DNA of 64,000 nt from Spinacia oleracea (GCF_020520425.1 NC_079492.1:112689157-112753156); one strand, 5' to 3'. Counted from the first letter of the stretch, positions 33,806 to 45,128 are shown. A program made the numbers and translations. The notes: generated by a model not told the origin, from the sequence alone.

Positions 33806-35122
33806 CCTCCCTATTTTTTAGGAGTTATATACTCCGTGCATCATTTCCGGTAGTACTTTTTTATGAGTTATATTTTTATTTTGGTAACTTCCAAATTAAA
33901 ATATTACTCCGTATACTCAAATTCCATACTCCCATTTATTTATCATTTATCTCTCTCATGATCCCCGTCAGTGGAGTAACCAGAAATTTAAGAATGGCAG
34001 GGCAACGTTAAAATATAAAGCTTCAGAAGTGGTAAATAGTTGCTTTATTTTTTGTTAATACGAAGTATATGAAATAATCCCATCTTCATTATTGTAACTA
34101 TTGGCGCAATTAGAAGTACACTTGGTTCAAAATTTTAGTAACATATCCAAGTCCCAAATTCATAGAGTTAAAATGCTAGTCGATTACAAAAAAATTGAGT
34201 TTAAAAAAAAATTGATATAAGCCAAGAGCTGAGGTTAATTTGGTAATACACTTTTGGTGTCCCAAGCAAAAAGACCAAAATACCCCCACTTCCAATTTAA
34301 CCCCTGCCTCTCTTCTAAACCCTAAATATTCCGTGTCTCTTTCACCGCGCACCCTCTATCTCTCTCCTCCCCCTATCTCTTTTCTTCCGAATTCTTCTAC
34401 TCCCCCAAAACCTTCTCCCTACTTCATTCTCTCCATTGCCTCTCGCCGTCGCCATCACTATCACCATCACCATCACCATCACCATCTGATCTTTAGGGTT
34501 TCTTCCGCATAAGCCGTTGTAAACGCCGAAAAGATCGGAAACCACGACTGAGGAGGTAAAAAGTGGCGACTACGATGAGTCGCTACAATTGTTAAGATTC
34601 GTTGAAAAGAAGACCTCCACATTTTCTAGCTACAATTCGTGTGTCAATCCAAAAGTTTTCTTGCCTATTATTTGTTGTAATTGAATTACAAACCTACAGA
34701 GAGTAATTAATGCCCTTCCTTCCCAAAAACTTCCTTTGTCTTCTATGGCGATCCATCAGTGACGATAATCACAAACTCTATCAAGTTTTAAGCTTGAATT
34801 CGTCGTTTATGTTTTTATTTCTTCTTTCAATTTCAATATTTATTCATATAATTAATGATATCAAAATCTTGGGTTTTTCAGATGAACTTAATTGGGGAAA
34901 AACTGAAGACAAGATGGCGATAGAAATTCAATACTCCGTATGTCAATCCACTTACCCCATTTTATGGGTTTGATGATGCAGTCAATATTCCGCAGAAGCC
35001 GCCATTTTCGCCGTTGCTTCGTCTTACTCCCTCTCTTCCGCGACATCTACTCTTTGTCTCTCCTTCTATTCAGGTAGCTGTTCGTTAATTTTAATATTCA
35101 CAATTTTAATAGTTGCAATTGT
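33806..35122. other. Spacer with CT-rich leader-like segment and (ATCACC)n
   Basis: 34315-34560 looks like a plant 5' leader ('aaaccctaaat', CT runs, 'ctttagggtttcttccgc'). A hexanucleotide run of about six ATCACC units lies at 34453-34487. No downstream coding sequence is recognised before the LTR at 35123. It may be the remnant of a promoter or first exon. Confidence 0.4.
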
Positions 35123-36590
35123 TAGGTTATGAACAATCCAATGTCATGGGGAATAAACCATAAATTCTTGATTCCAAATTAAATTCACATAATCATTTAG
35201 CATAATTTAGTAACACACTTTGTGATGCGTGCCTTCCCTTGCTACTCCCGAACCGAACAAGAACAAGTTAGAACGCCAAACGTCGTCCCTCCGTAGAAAG
35301 TCTATAGCACGTTCGGATCCGCCTTAGATCGTACCAACTAGGATAGAAAATAAGGTTTATGATTCCAGGATCTCACTTTTAGGTGATAGGAAAAGTGTAT
35401 TGAATTGTGTGTTAATTCATGACCATAGGCCATGTATTTATAGGAAATAGGAAAAACCCTAGAAGCCAAAACCCTAGAATAATTTTGGCAGTTTTAGGAA
35501 ATCCAAAAACCCAAAACCTTAGTGTGTTGTCCGACCAACACAAAGCCTTGTGGCCCAAGCAAGCTTACGGAGCAAGCAAGCTTGGCGCCATAGGCCTTGT
35601 GCTGCACGCACAGTCCGCACAAGCCAGCACAGCTTTGCGCTGGCGTATGGGCCTTGTGCCTGGCGTGCTTGCGTTGGCGCTGAGCCTTGTGCTCGGCGCT
35701 ACGCTGCTGCCTTTGTGGGCTTGCTCATCGAGTGACGGGCTGGCCCATGTGCTAGCCTGTCGCTCGTCGAGCTTCCGGTTTGTTTTTCCGATTCCAGAAT
35801 TTGTTTCTGATTCGAAAAATATTTACGTTTCCGTTTAATATTTCCGATCCTGATAATATTTCCGATTTCGACAATATTTTCGATTCCGATAATATTTCCG
35901 TTTCCGATAATATTTCCGTTTCCGGCAATATTTCCGATTCCGACAATATTTCTATTTTCGATAATATTTCAGATACGAACCATATTTCCGTTCCCGGCAA
36001 TATCTTCGACTTGGATAATATTTATATTTCTGTTTTGAACCATACTTCCGTTTCCGGAAATATCTTTATTTCCGGTAAATATTCTTTCTTTTCCTTTTGA
36101 AAGTTTGTTTAGCTCCCTCTGAAACCAATATCCGTCATTTCCGAATATTCATAATTTGAGTATTTACTGAATATAATATTCTCCTAAATACTTGATCCGT
36201 TCACGTACTATTTGTGTGACCCTACGGGTATAGTCAAGAGTAAGCTGTTGTATTAATAACATTAATTCCACTTGAACTGAAACGACATCTAGCTAGGCAT
36301 TCAGATCACTTGATCTCACTGAATAATTAACTTGCTTAATTAATGTTGAATCGCATTTATTAGACTTAGCATTAAATGCATTAAATACAAACTTGGACCA
36401 AGGGCATTATGATTTATTTGCTTTAGTCTCTCACTTGTCCTTAGGGACAAGTGTGCATTTCCTAATTCCTTTGTCGCTCGATGTCTGCTCATGAACATAA
36501 GGTAAAACTGGTCATCCTTATTTCGGTCAGAGGTATTCCTCGGTATCAGAGTTCAACTAGTCAAATAAACAGATAATCATAGCCTATGAT
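35123..36590 (-). repeat. LTR copy (reverse orientation) related to positions 1-689
   Basis: Begins TGTTAGGTTATGA, the inverse of the edge at 689. It keeps the shared words around 'ccgaaccgaacaagaac' and 'cgtccctccgtagaaagtct', then a GC-rich Ala/Leu-type tract (35540-35765), then an 18-bp minisatellite, then AT-rich sequence. The far boundary near 36590 is uncertain; downstream sequence to about 36840 may still belong to the same element. Confidence 0.55.
35837..36084. repeat. 18-bp minisatellite
   Basis: About 13 degenerate units of the type 'aatatttccgattccgac' in near-perfect 18-bp register, with one 24-bp unit near 36020. Because 18 is a multiple of three, one frame is open throughout (NISDSD-like repeats). 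I regard that ORF as a by-product of the periodicity. Confidence 0.85.
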
Positions 36591-37509
36591 TCATCTGAGC
36601 ACGACCATGCATTTTACAGTTTCTAGCTCTCCGAGTGGCCTTTATACAAATTTTGGCATCTCTTCCCAATTTGCGGGAGGACAATCCCAATCTTGTGATC
36701 TTGAGGTTAGACTTCGTTTGATAGGTGATTACCCGATTGTTGCCGTTATGGTCTCCTTTTACGGTGCGACGGTTGACAACATCAAAGTAACCAGTTCTCC
36801 AAAAGAAAAGAAAATAACAAAATCACTAATTGATTAAAACCATCTTCATCAAATATAGGTCAATTCAACGGGGAAAAAGATTGCACATACCTTTGCTGCA
36901 AAATGAGCATGAGCAATTCTTCAGTGAGTCAATACCACCATCCAAACTAGAGTCATCACCCCCTTTCAATGTCGTGCATCTCTCTAATCCAAATCCTTTC
37001 AACTCCTGGAACGCTTTCAATTTCGAACTTACAACTGATTCAGAATGACTAGTCGTCAAGCACTCAACAACTCGGGGTTCCAAACCTTCATTGGTGATAC
37101 CATTGACATAACATCATAGATCTACACTATATACCGAAATGTGGCATCGAAAGTTCAAATTGAACAAATTCAACACCCATAACATCAATTTTTCGCAATA
37201 TCAGCATAAAATTAAGAAAAATGAATGCAGAAACGATAGATCTAGATAGAAGAAGAGAGGTTATATCTGAATACCATGCTCGAGACAGTAAAGCTACCAA
37301 CAAAAATGTTGAAAGAGGAGAGAGAAAGAGAACGAAATCGAGGGCGTTTATGAAGACACCTTCTTTGAAATTGTAGAGAATGAGGGAGAGGGAGAGAATA
37401 TAGACCTTCCATGGAAAGGGGCGAATGGTTTGAGGAGTTTTGAACCGGGAGAGAGGAGAGGGGAGAGAAGAGAGAGAAATGAATCTTTCAGGCTAACAGA
37501 AGAAATGAG
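36591..37509. other. Unassigned interior, probably LTR-element and CACTA sequence
   Basis: No conserved protein recognised. Purine-rich (GAGAGA) sequence at 37300-37530 leads into the CACTA subterminal repeats. Confidence 0.35.
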
Positions 37510-37727
37510 GAGGAGAGAGAATTAAAAATTGGAGTATATGCGAGATTATTTGTTGAAGCGAACATTTAATGCCCCCTTCAATAATTGCTATTGAAGCGAA
37601 CAACAAAAATGTTCGCTTCAACAACCATTTATAATGTTTGACCCGCGTTGACCGATTGGTTGTTGAAGCGTATTTCTCTATGCCCCCTCCAACAAGGAGG
37701 CTGCAACAAAGGTTTTTTCTACTAGTG
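37510..37727. mobile_element. CACTA (En/Spm) terminal region, one end only
   Basis: Ends 'ttttttctactagtg', the inverse of CACTAGTAGAAAAAA, a CACTA-type terminus. It is preceded by several subterminal words 'gttgaagcg' and 'gaagcgaac' in both orientations (about 37550-37670). The partner end was not found, so the element is truncated or split by the LTR insertion. Confidence 0.65.
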
Positions 37728-37797
37728 CCAATTAAAATATAATCAACGGAGAGTGTAAATAATAGTAGAAAAAACAGAGGATGTTAATATACGTTAC

Positions 37798-37941
37798 CTG
37801 CGCAACCTCGAGGAAGATAAGGATTCCCAATAAAGTCATCGTGACATTTGCAATGATAGCCATCTTGGTTGGGTGGATCTACACATAATGTGTTACTTTT
37901 ACACAAAGAATTCCCTTTGGCTTGAAAAACAGAACAATTAT
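37798..37941 (-). pseudogene. Wall-associated-kinase exon fragment, downstream part (EGF-like)
   Basis: The minus strand reads GNSLCKSNTLCVDPPNQDGY then HCKCHDDFIGNPYLPRGCA and a GT donor at 37797. This is the WAK-type EGF-like segment (C..C..GY.C.C..G..GNPYLP.GC) just before the usual intron. No kinase exon follows downstream. It is interrupted at 37941 by a 7.9-kb transposon and resumes at 45843. Confidence 0.75.
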
Positions 37942-37971
37942 GGGTGCGTTCTGTTCAACTTATTTGACCTG

Positions 37972-38100
37972 AACTTATCTGAACTTATCTGATCTTATCT
38001 GAACTTATCTGATCTGAACTTATCTGAACTTATTGGAACTTATTGGAACTTATTGAAACTTATTGGAACTTATCTGAACTTATCTGAACTTATTGAAACA
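37972..38100. repeat. GAACTTATCT-type decamer repeats, left
   Basis: About a dozen 10-bp units (gaacttatct / gaacttattg variants). A mirror set lies at 45660-45800 near the other end. Confidence 0.85.
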
Positions 38101-38105
38101 TATTA

Positions 38106-38230
38106 CTAATAATAAATAATAAATAATAAATAATAAATAATAAATAATAAATAATAAATAATAAATAATAAATAATAAATAATAAATAATAAATAATAAA
38201 TAATAAATAATAAATAATAAATAATAAATA
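38106..38230. repeat. (AATAATA)n heptamer array, left part
   Basis: About 17 units of 7 bp. The array continues at 45129-45260 beyond the mariner-like element, which inserted at a TA within it. Confidence 0.9.
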
Positions 38231-38762
38231 CTCCCTCCATTCCTTTTTGTTCTTCCCATTTCCTTTTTTAGCATTTCTTTTTGTTCTTCCCCTACTGAAT
38301 CTTTACTATTTTTGGCCATAGTTTTTTTACCAATTTACCCTAAGATTCCCCACTATTTACAAAAAATACCCTAAGATTCTACCCTTTCCCACCCACTTTT
38401 ACCCCACCCACCTTATTTAATTAATTAACCTAACCCCACCCCCCTCCCTTTATAACCCGTCCCTATCTCACAATCCCTCTCTCACCTCTCATTCTGATTT
38501 CTCTCTCTCACCTCTTCGGATCTCTCTCTCTCTCTCTTATTTCACTCTCTCTCTCTCTTAAAATCCCTCCCCTGTTCTTGAGAAAACCCTAGGTTTTCCG
38601 CCTCTGATCTGGGTTTTCCTCTCCAAATCTCGCAAATCTGAAACGTTTTCGCCGAAAAACGTTCATAAAAATTACTCGGATTCATTTTCCGATCAGATCC
38701 CCTCTATTTTTGTCCCCTTTTTGGTCCCTAATCGTCGCTGATCTCTGTTTTTCTGGTACTTT

Positions 38763-40053
38763 ATGGGTTCTTCTTTGTCTAGAACTCGAGGTGATTCTGG
38801 GGTGGGAACTTCTGGTCAAAGAATCCCCGATTCCAACTGTGATTGGGGATCCAAGTGCAACTGTCCCAATAACGAGCATTCCTACTCCGCCGAATATAAA
38901 AACAATCTGTATTTGGCCCAAAAAGAAAATACGAGTACTCGAAACTATTTGGAAGAATGGTTTCGGAAGAGGGAAGTGGAGCCAGGAGAGGAGGTTGAGT
39001 CAAAATATGACGATCGGAAACCCACTCCCTCAGATCTGCGTTTTTTTCGGTGAAGGAGATTCCGATGAGGTATTACTTTTGATTTTTTGCGATTTATTTA
39101 GGGTTATTGATGTCGGTTTTATTAAAATGGTTTGATGAATGTTTGCATGTCTAAAAAAGTGGGATTTGATAAATGTTTGATTTATTTGGAGTATTGTTCA
39201 TTAAACTCGGATTATTTTCTGGATTAGTTGCTCTGATTTCCCATTGCATGTGTTAAAAATGCAGATCTGGTATTATTTCGAATTTTTTGGGAATTTTTTG
39301 GAGATTTGTTGGATTCATTAGGGCTTTTTATGTTATTCTTTGCTCTGTTTTCTCATTGCATGTTGTTAAAATTGAGTTCTGATTTTATTTTGTGCTCTGT
39401 TTTTTCATTGCATGTTGTTAAAACTGAGTTATGATTTTATTTTGTGCTCTGTTTTTTCATTGCATGTTGTTAAAATTGAGTTATGATTTTATTTTGTGCT
39501 CTGTTTTTTCATTGCATGTTGTTAAAATTGAGTTCTGATTTTATTTGGAGCTATTTGGAAATTATTTGAAGAAAATCGGAATATTCATGTGTTTTGTTGA
39601 TCTGTTTTCCCATTGCATGTGGTTAAAAATGGGATCTGGATGTATTTGGGATATTATTTCACATTTTTTGGGTAAAAATGGGATCTGGATGTATTCGGAA
39701 AATTAGTTGGATTTTAATGGAATTATTGTGTGATTTGCTCTCATTTATCTCATTGCATGTGGTAACCATGGTGATCTGAAATTATTTGGAACTTTATTTT
39801 GAGTTGTTTGATTAAATCTGATTTTAATTCATGGTCCCCTGTTATTTTATGATGGCACTAATCATGTTGTTTGTCCCCTATTGATTGCAAGGAACCAAGT
39901 GGGTCTGATTCATTTGATCTGGTGTATGTTGGAGAGTGTGAAAATGAGAATGGTGATGCTGTTGGGTCTCCAGGACAACTTTCATCTGGTTATCCCTCCT
40001 CAAAGAAAGGAGAAAAGGGAAAAAAATCGGCTTCAGCATCTGATGATGCTTAG
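38763..40053 (+). pseudogene. Second gene of the mariner-like element, possibly a decayed GRF zinc-finger gene
   Basis: A CT-rich leader (38460-38760) with a 'tttataa' box precedes ATG 38763 (MGSSLSRTRG). Exon 1 ends at GAG|GT (39069) and exon 2 starts at 39892 after AG, giving GEGDSDE|EPSGSDSFDLVYVGE and a stop at 40053. The two halves of exon 1 are in different frames. Frame 1 begins MGSSLSRTRG and contains NCDWG; the frame that splices correctly contains DPSATVPITS and TPPN...WPKKK. Together they recall the CxCG...TS.T..N...CP pattern of GRF fingers with one or more frame breaks. This reading is tentative. The gene converges on the transposase, as in the MULE. Confidence 0.4.
39340..39547 (+). 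repeat. 52-bp tandem repeat, four units, inside the intron
   Basis: The word 'gcatgttgttaaaa' recurs at 39358, 39410, 39462 and 39514, exactly 52 bp apart. Degenerate relatives ('cattgcatgtggttaaaa') flank the array at about 39240, 39610 and 39755, so most of the intron is built from this unit. Confidence 0.9.
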
Positions 40054-40576
40054 ATAAGTCTGTCTCCTTTCTCCCTTTTTTCATTTTATTGAATGCTGGC
40101 TAGCTGTGGAGTCATAAGGTGGATGCCAACAACTGTGATCTGTTGTTGGCCAGGGGTGTTGTTGTTTGGATGATTATGTTGTGATTAGTTGTATGGATGT
40201 TGATGTTAGATAATGATGTTATGATATTGATATTGATAATGATGATTGGATGATGGTGTTTCCATATGGTTATGAAATTTTGTGGAATGTTGTCTGTGTG
40301 ATGAACATGATTTGATGGCTTAATGTCCCCTGTTTTATGGTATGTTTTGTGTATGATAAATATGATGCTTTGGTGAGTTTGAGATTTGATCAGTATAACT
40401 ATGTTTTGGATTAGTAAAGGCATGAAATGAATATAATTTGGGGATAGGGTTTGAGTTATTTCAGTCCTCTCAGTGTGGCCTGGTGTTGAATGCTTAATGT
40501 CCAAGCATGTCCCTTTAGGATACAATAATGTCCCTTCATTTATTGTGATCGATGATGAGTCTTTTTTTTGCTGAGG

Positions 40577-42563
40577 AACAAGTCCAACTAACCACAAATG
40601 CTCGTGCTGCCATTAGTATCAGTAATGATATTTCTCGGGCGCTAAGTGTTTGTGGTTTGGAGTTGTTTTAATGATGCTTGGGGACATTCTGAGATCAATA
40701 TTAGGAGGTTTGTGATCTTCAATGATGTGATTGTTGATATTCTGAGATCTTTGTTTTGATAATTGTCCTTTAACTTCTTTTGTCGAACGGAGTGAATGTC
40801 ATTTCACACAATGGAATGTGAATATCAATCATTCCGTTCGGCAGAAGAATGTTAAAGATATGATAGTATTGAAACTACTTGATCAATGATGTGTGTCAAT
40901 ATGTCTGAGAAATGAAACCCTACATGTTAATGATCTGTTTAATGCTTCATGTCCCATGAATCAGTGGAGGTCTGTGATGAGTCTTTCATTTGATGAGGTT
41001 CAAACCCTATGTTTTTATCAGTTCATGGTGATCTGATGCATTGTTGATTGTTATTGTTATGCTTGATCTGTGATGAGTCTTTCATTTGCTGAGACTCAAA
41101 CCCAATGTTCCAATAACACTTGTGCACCATTAGCATCATTGATGCTCTTCCGGAGCTAAGTGTTAGGGGATAGGGTTTGTGTCAATGATGCTTGGGGACA
41201 TTCTGAGATCTTATGTCAGGTTAGACAGGAGAGGCAATTCATGTCTTGCAAAACATGTATAATGTGTTTCTGATATTCAATGATGTTAGTGTTGATATTC
41301 TGAGATCTTTGTTTTGATAATTGTCCTTTAACTTCTTTTGTCGAACGGAGTGAATGTCATTTCACACAATGGAATGTGAATATCAATCATTCCATTCGGC
41401 AGAAGAATGTTAAAGATATGATAGTATTGAAACTACTTGATCAATGATGTGTGTCAATATGTCTGAGAAATGAAACCCTACATGTTAATGATCTGTTTAA
41501 TGCTTCATGTCCCATGAATCAGTGGAGGTCTGTGATGAGTCTTTCATTTGATGAGGTTCAAACCCTATGCTTTGATCAGTTCATGGTGATCTGATGCATT
41601 GTTGATTGTTATTGTTATGCTTGATCTGTGATGAGTCTTTCATTTGCTGAGACTCAAACCCAATGTTCCAATAACACTTGTGCACCATTAGCATCATTGA
41701 TCCGGAGCTAAGTGTTAGGGGATAGGGTTTGTGTCAATGATGCTTGGGGACATTCTGAGATCTTATGTCAGGTTAGACAGGAGAGGCAATTCATGTATTG
41801 CAAAACATGTATAATGTGTTTCTGATATTCAATGATGTTAGTGTTTCTGATCTGTGATGTATGTGTTGATAACCTGAGATATTTGATTCTAAACATGTCC
41901 CTCACCACCAATCACCAAAGGGAATACAGATCATGTCACATCATTGATTGATCTAGTATCCCCTTTGGTGAATTGGTGGTGAGGTTGTAAATCATTTAGA
42001 AACAAATCTGTCAATGATGTAAAACAACTTAACTGAGAGTCAATGATGTTGCCTTGTTCATTGCTTCCTTGTTTTTGCTGCTTTGTTCTTGTTTCTTTGT
42101 CCATTACATCTTTTGGCACATCGGCATCCAATGGGGAAGAATTTCCATCTGAAAATGATGTGATATGCATTCTTTCCATTTGGATGCCGATGTGCTTAGA
42201 GATGTGATGTGAAAAAGTTTTTGTACTTATGCCTTGTGATCTGTGATGAGTCTTCATTTTATGAGTGTCAAACCCTTTGTTTTTCAATCAAACTCATGCA
42301 CCATTAGCATCCATGATGTTTTTCAGGAGCTAAGTTTAATTGGAAAGGGTTTGATTCAATGATTTTTGGGGACATTCTGAGATATTTATGAATCTTTGTT
42401 TATGTGAGGCATATTCCATGTGTTATCAATGATGAATTGATTGTTTTTGTCAAAATTACATCTTTTGACGCATCGGTTTCAAAATGGGAATAATTTCCAT
42501 CTGAAAATGATGTGATATTATTATTTATTTCCATTTTGAAGCCGATGTGTTTAGAGTTGTGAT
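40577..42563. repeat. Array of about nine imperfect fold-backs (hairpin-forming)
   Basis: Fold-backs with arms of about 20-45 nt lie at 40577-40668, 40768-40857, 41093-41183, 41326-41415, 41651-41735, 41900-41984, 42106-42205, 42267-42357 and 42458-42563. Example: arm 'cctcaccaccaatcaccaaa' at 41900 pairs with 'tttggtgaattggtggtgag' near 41983. They are noncoding and lie between the second gene and the transposase. One set shares the upstream word 'gatgagtctt', a loop 'ccattagcatc' and a tail 'cttggggacattctgag' but has different stems; another shares the loop 'atttccatctgaaaatgatg'. Confidence 0.8.
40733..41845. repeat. 558-bp tandem duplication within the fold-back array
   Basis: 40733-41290 is repeated at 41291-41845 with few differences and one 6-bp loss ('gctctt' near 41155). 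Two fold-backs are duplicated within it. Confidence 0.9.
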
Positions 42564-42934
42564 ATTGCAAATGCTGCCTTGTTCTTAAGAACCCAATGCT
42601 GCCTTGTTTATAGTGTTGCCAATGCTGCCTTACCTCTTGTGCCTAGTACTTTTTCTGCCAATGCTGCCTTGTTCTTGTTATGTACTCATTTGATGTTTAT
42701 TGCCTTGCCTTGATTACTCTACATTGATGTGAATAAGAATGATGGAAAAAAAACTTTACTAAACTTAAACATGAGATTCATTCATTGATGCTTCCAAAAG
42801 ATATGCTTACAAAATGTTTTGCCTACATGTTATGCTTGCATTTAAGCTTACAAAAGTGACACATTGGTTTTACTTGTCAATTTAAAAACATGTCCCCAAA
42901 ACACAAAAAGTTATCTAATTGTTTTCACCTTGCT

Positions 42935-44581
42935 TCACTGGTTTGCTTTCCATTCATCATAGAGTTGCATGCATTCATTAACTGCCCATATAGGTGCCTT
43001 GACTTGCTCTGGCAGTCTGCCTTCATCTTCTAAAATCTTCTTCTTGTTGTGTGGAAGTTGGTAATCATTGTTGCCTTTGTGTTTTAGAATCTCATTAGAA
43101 ACAAACTGTAATGTCATCCACACATTAGACAATGTCTTAGGATGCAACTCATTAAAAGAATCATACACTGCTCCACTTAAGTCCTCCACAGTTTTAGGCA
43201 TTTTCTTGTGCATAAGTGATTGTATTGACCTGAAAAATCCCAAGTCCAAGATGTTGCAATCTGGACTGTTTGCTGGCTGTTGAGTCAACACAAAAGTGAA
43301 CCCATCTTGTTTGTAGTGTAGTTGCCATTCAGGATCATTTTGCAATATATGTGCCTTTGCATTATCTTGAATGATATAGATGACCTTTTCCCCTTCATGT
43401 GGTGGCCACTTTGCCTTGATTGCTGGAATTAGCATGTTGATCATCATTGCCCTTGTTTCAATTTGATTCACAGACTTCACTGGCTTTGTTTCAATGGTCC
43501 CCTTTACTCTGTTTTTTGATGTCCTCTTGGCTGCAACTGCATTTGTGAATGGAAATATGCCTATTTTACCATCAAATTCACAATTCCCATTTTCACCCCA
43601 CCTTGGTCTGGCTACTGCTGCCATGAACATGAATTTTGGTATCTTGGTTCTTGAACTTGCACTTCTATGTGGATAGGGTTCATTGTTTGCAAGATAAACT
43701 CTCTGGTTTTTTTGAGTCAAATAAAACCACTTCTCATCAATATGAATGAAGTCATACATGCTGTAATATGTTGGTTCTTGTGGTATAGTGTAATCCATTA
43801 TTAGTCTGAGTACCCACCTCATCCTTGCCATTTTGCATGCATCTGAAATGCCTGGATGCAAGGGACTTGAGTGTGGCTTAATAATTTTCCTCTTGATGAG
43901 CCTCCATACTGTTGTTGGTCCCAAATTGAGCATTCTTGCAAGATCTACAATGCATGTTCTGTCCCCCATGGCTATTTGTGCAATAGAGTCATATGTGACT
44001 TGAACCTTTTTCCTGCCACACTTGTGATACTTACTTTCCACCACATATGAATTCATTGCTGCCTTCTGCTTCTTTGCTTTGTCCCATATTGACCCTATGG
44101 TTTTTCTGTTGTAATCAAATTCTATGGCTGCATCCCTTATTGTCCCAAACAAAAGAGTTTCTGAATCTGGAATTTTTCTATTCAGCAGGTACACCAAAAT
44201 TTCAAGCCTCAATTCATTATTTATTCTAGGAGTCCTAGGCTTATGATGATCTGTTCTGGGTGTTGCTGTTTGATGATGAATTGGTGATGCATTTTCTGAT
44301 GGTGGTGGAAAGTTCAAATCAAAAAGAAATGGTACCTCTTGAAAGTTGGTAGTTTGCTGCTGCCCTTCCCCTTCTACTTCTGGTACTTGCTGTACATATT
44401 CAGTGCTGTTTGGTACATCTTCATTAAACCCAATGTCCCCAAAATCAGCAGCAGTATTTTGAGAAGCTTGTACCAAGTCAGCAGCATCATCACCTACCTC
44501 TGAGTCAGAATCGGAGTTAATGCCATCGCCTTCATCATCAGAAAATCCGAGGAAATCGTCATCCTCTTGATCTGAAGCCAT
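42935..44581 (-). CDS. Mariner-like transposase, DD39D, 548 aa
   Basis: Catalyses cut-and-paste transposition of the surrounding element. An acidic N-terminus (residues 1-100) precedes a helix-turn-helix region (about 125-250), then the DDE/D core. HIDEKWF holds the first Asp (about 283), IIQDNAKAH the second (about 406), and NSPDCNILDLGFF the third (about 446). The spacing of 39 residues between second and third gives the DD39D signature of plant mariner-like elements. The start is ATG 44581, 547 bp inside the right end, so the promoter must lie between 44582 and the TIR. One uninterrupted exon; no missing catalytic residue. It could be active and could mobilise Stowaway MITEs with similar ends. 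Confidence 0.95.
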   Translation of the reverse strand: MASDQEDDDFLGFSDDEGDGINSDSDSEVGDDAADLVQASQNTAADFGDIGFNEDVPNSTEYVQQVPEVEGEGQQQTTNFQEVPFLFDLNFPPPSENASPIHHQTATPRTDHHKPRTPRINNELRLEILVYLLNRKIPDSETLLFGTIRDAAIEFDYNRKTIGSIWDKAKKQKAAMNSYVVESKYHKCGRKKVQVTYDSIAQIAMGDRTCIVDLARMLNLGPTTVWRLIKRKIIKPHSSPLHPGISDACKMARMRWVLRLIMDYTIPQEPTYYSMYDFIHIDEKWFYLTQKNQRVYLANNEPYPHRSASSRTKIPKFMFMAAVARPRWGENGNCEFDGKIGIFPFTNAVAAKRTSKNRVKGTIETKPVKSVNQIETRAMMINMLIPAIKAKWPPHEGEKVIYIIQDNAKAHILQNDPEWQLHYKQDGFTFVLTQQPANSPDCNILDLGFFRSIQSLMHKKMPKTVEDLSGAVYDSFNELHPKTLSNVWMTLQFVSNEILKHKGNNDYQLPHNKKKILEDEGRLPEQVKAPIWAVNECMQLYDEWKANQ

Positions 44582-45128
44582 TAAGTCCCCTGTTTTTTTG
44601 CTATTTAATGCTGAATTGAGGAATAAATTTTGGTGTTTTGCTTGTATTTATTGAACTTGGTAAAAGTCAGATTTTGGTCTTTTGTGGGGGGAAAGTGACC
44701 CTATTTATAAAGGGAATTCACTATGTCAACCCCTCAAATATTTGGAGGGAAATTAAAAATCCCCTGTTTTTTTATTTGGGGGGAAAATTTGGAGGGAAAA
44801 CTGAAATCAATTGTTTGGGCTTAATTTCCAGCCAAAAAAAACGTGAGTCATTGTATGATTAAATCTGATTGGTCCATGTAACAGCTGATGGGTCCCATAC
44901 CCCATGTGACTGAAATTTTTTGCTGATTTCTTTCATTACTTTAATAAAATATCTACTTTTCTCCCTATTAATTAAATACTTTCTCTTTCTTTACTTTATT
45001 CAATTTCTTACACCCAATCATTATTCTTACACCCAATCATTACTCATTTCCCAATACAAACCAAGATTCAGTTTTCTTAAACCACACCCAACATTCTTTA
45101 GGGGAAGAACAAAAGGGAATGGAGGGAG

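Noticed and set aside
35419..35838. Ala/Leu/Gly-rich ORF as a transit-peptide protein
   Set aside because: Lies in the GC-rich tract of an LTR also present at 1-170; no homologous gene.
35780..36100. NISDSD-repeat ORF as a repeat protein or antifreeze-like protein
   Set aside because: Explained by an 18-bp minisatellite inside an LTR; no start context or conserved neighbours.
38080..38319. ORF with YYLLFII repeats (also 45040-45267)
   Set aside because: Product of the AATAATA heptamer array read on the minus strand; not a gene.
40577..42563. CRISPR-like or satellite explanation for the repeated lead words
   Set aside because: Eukaryotic context; the units are self-complementary with shared loops, not short repeats with unique spacers.
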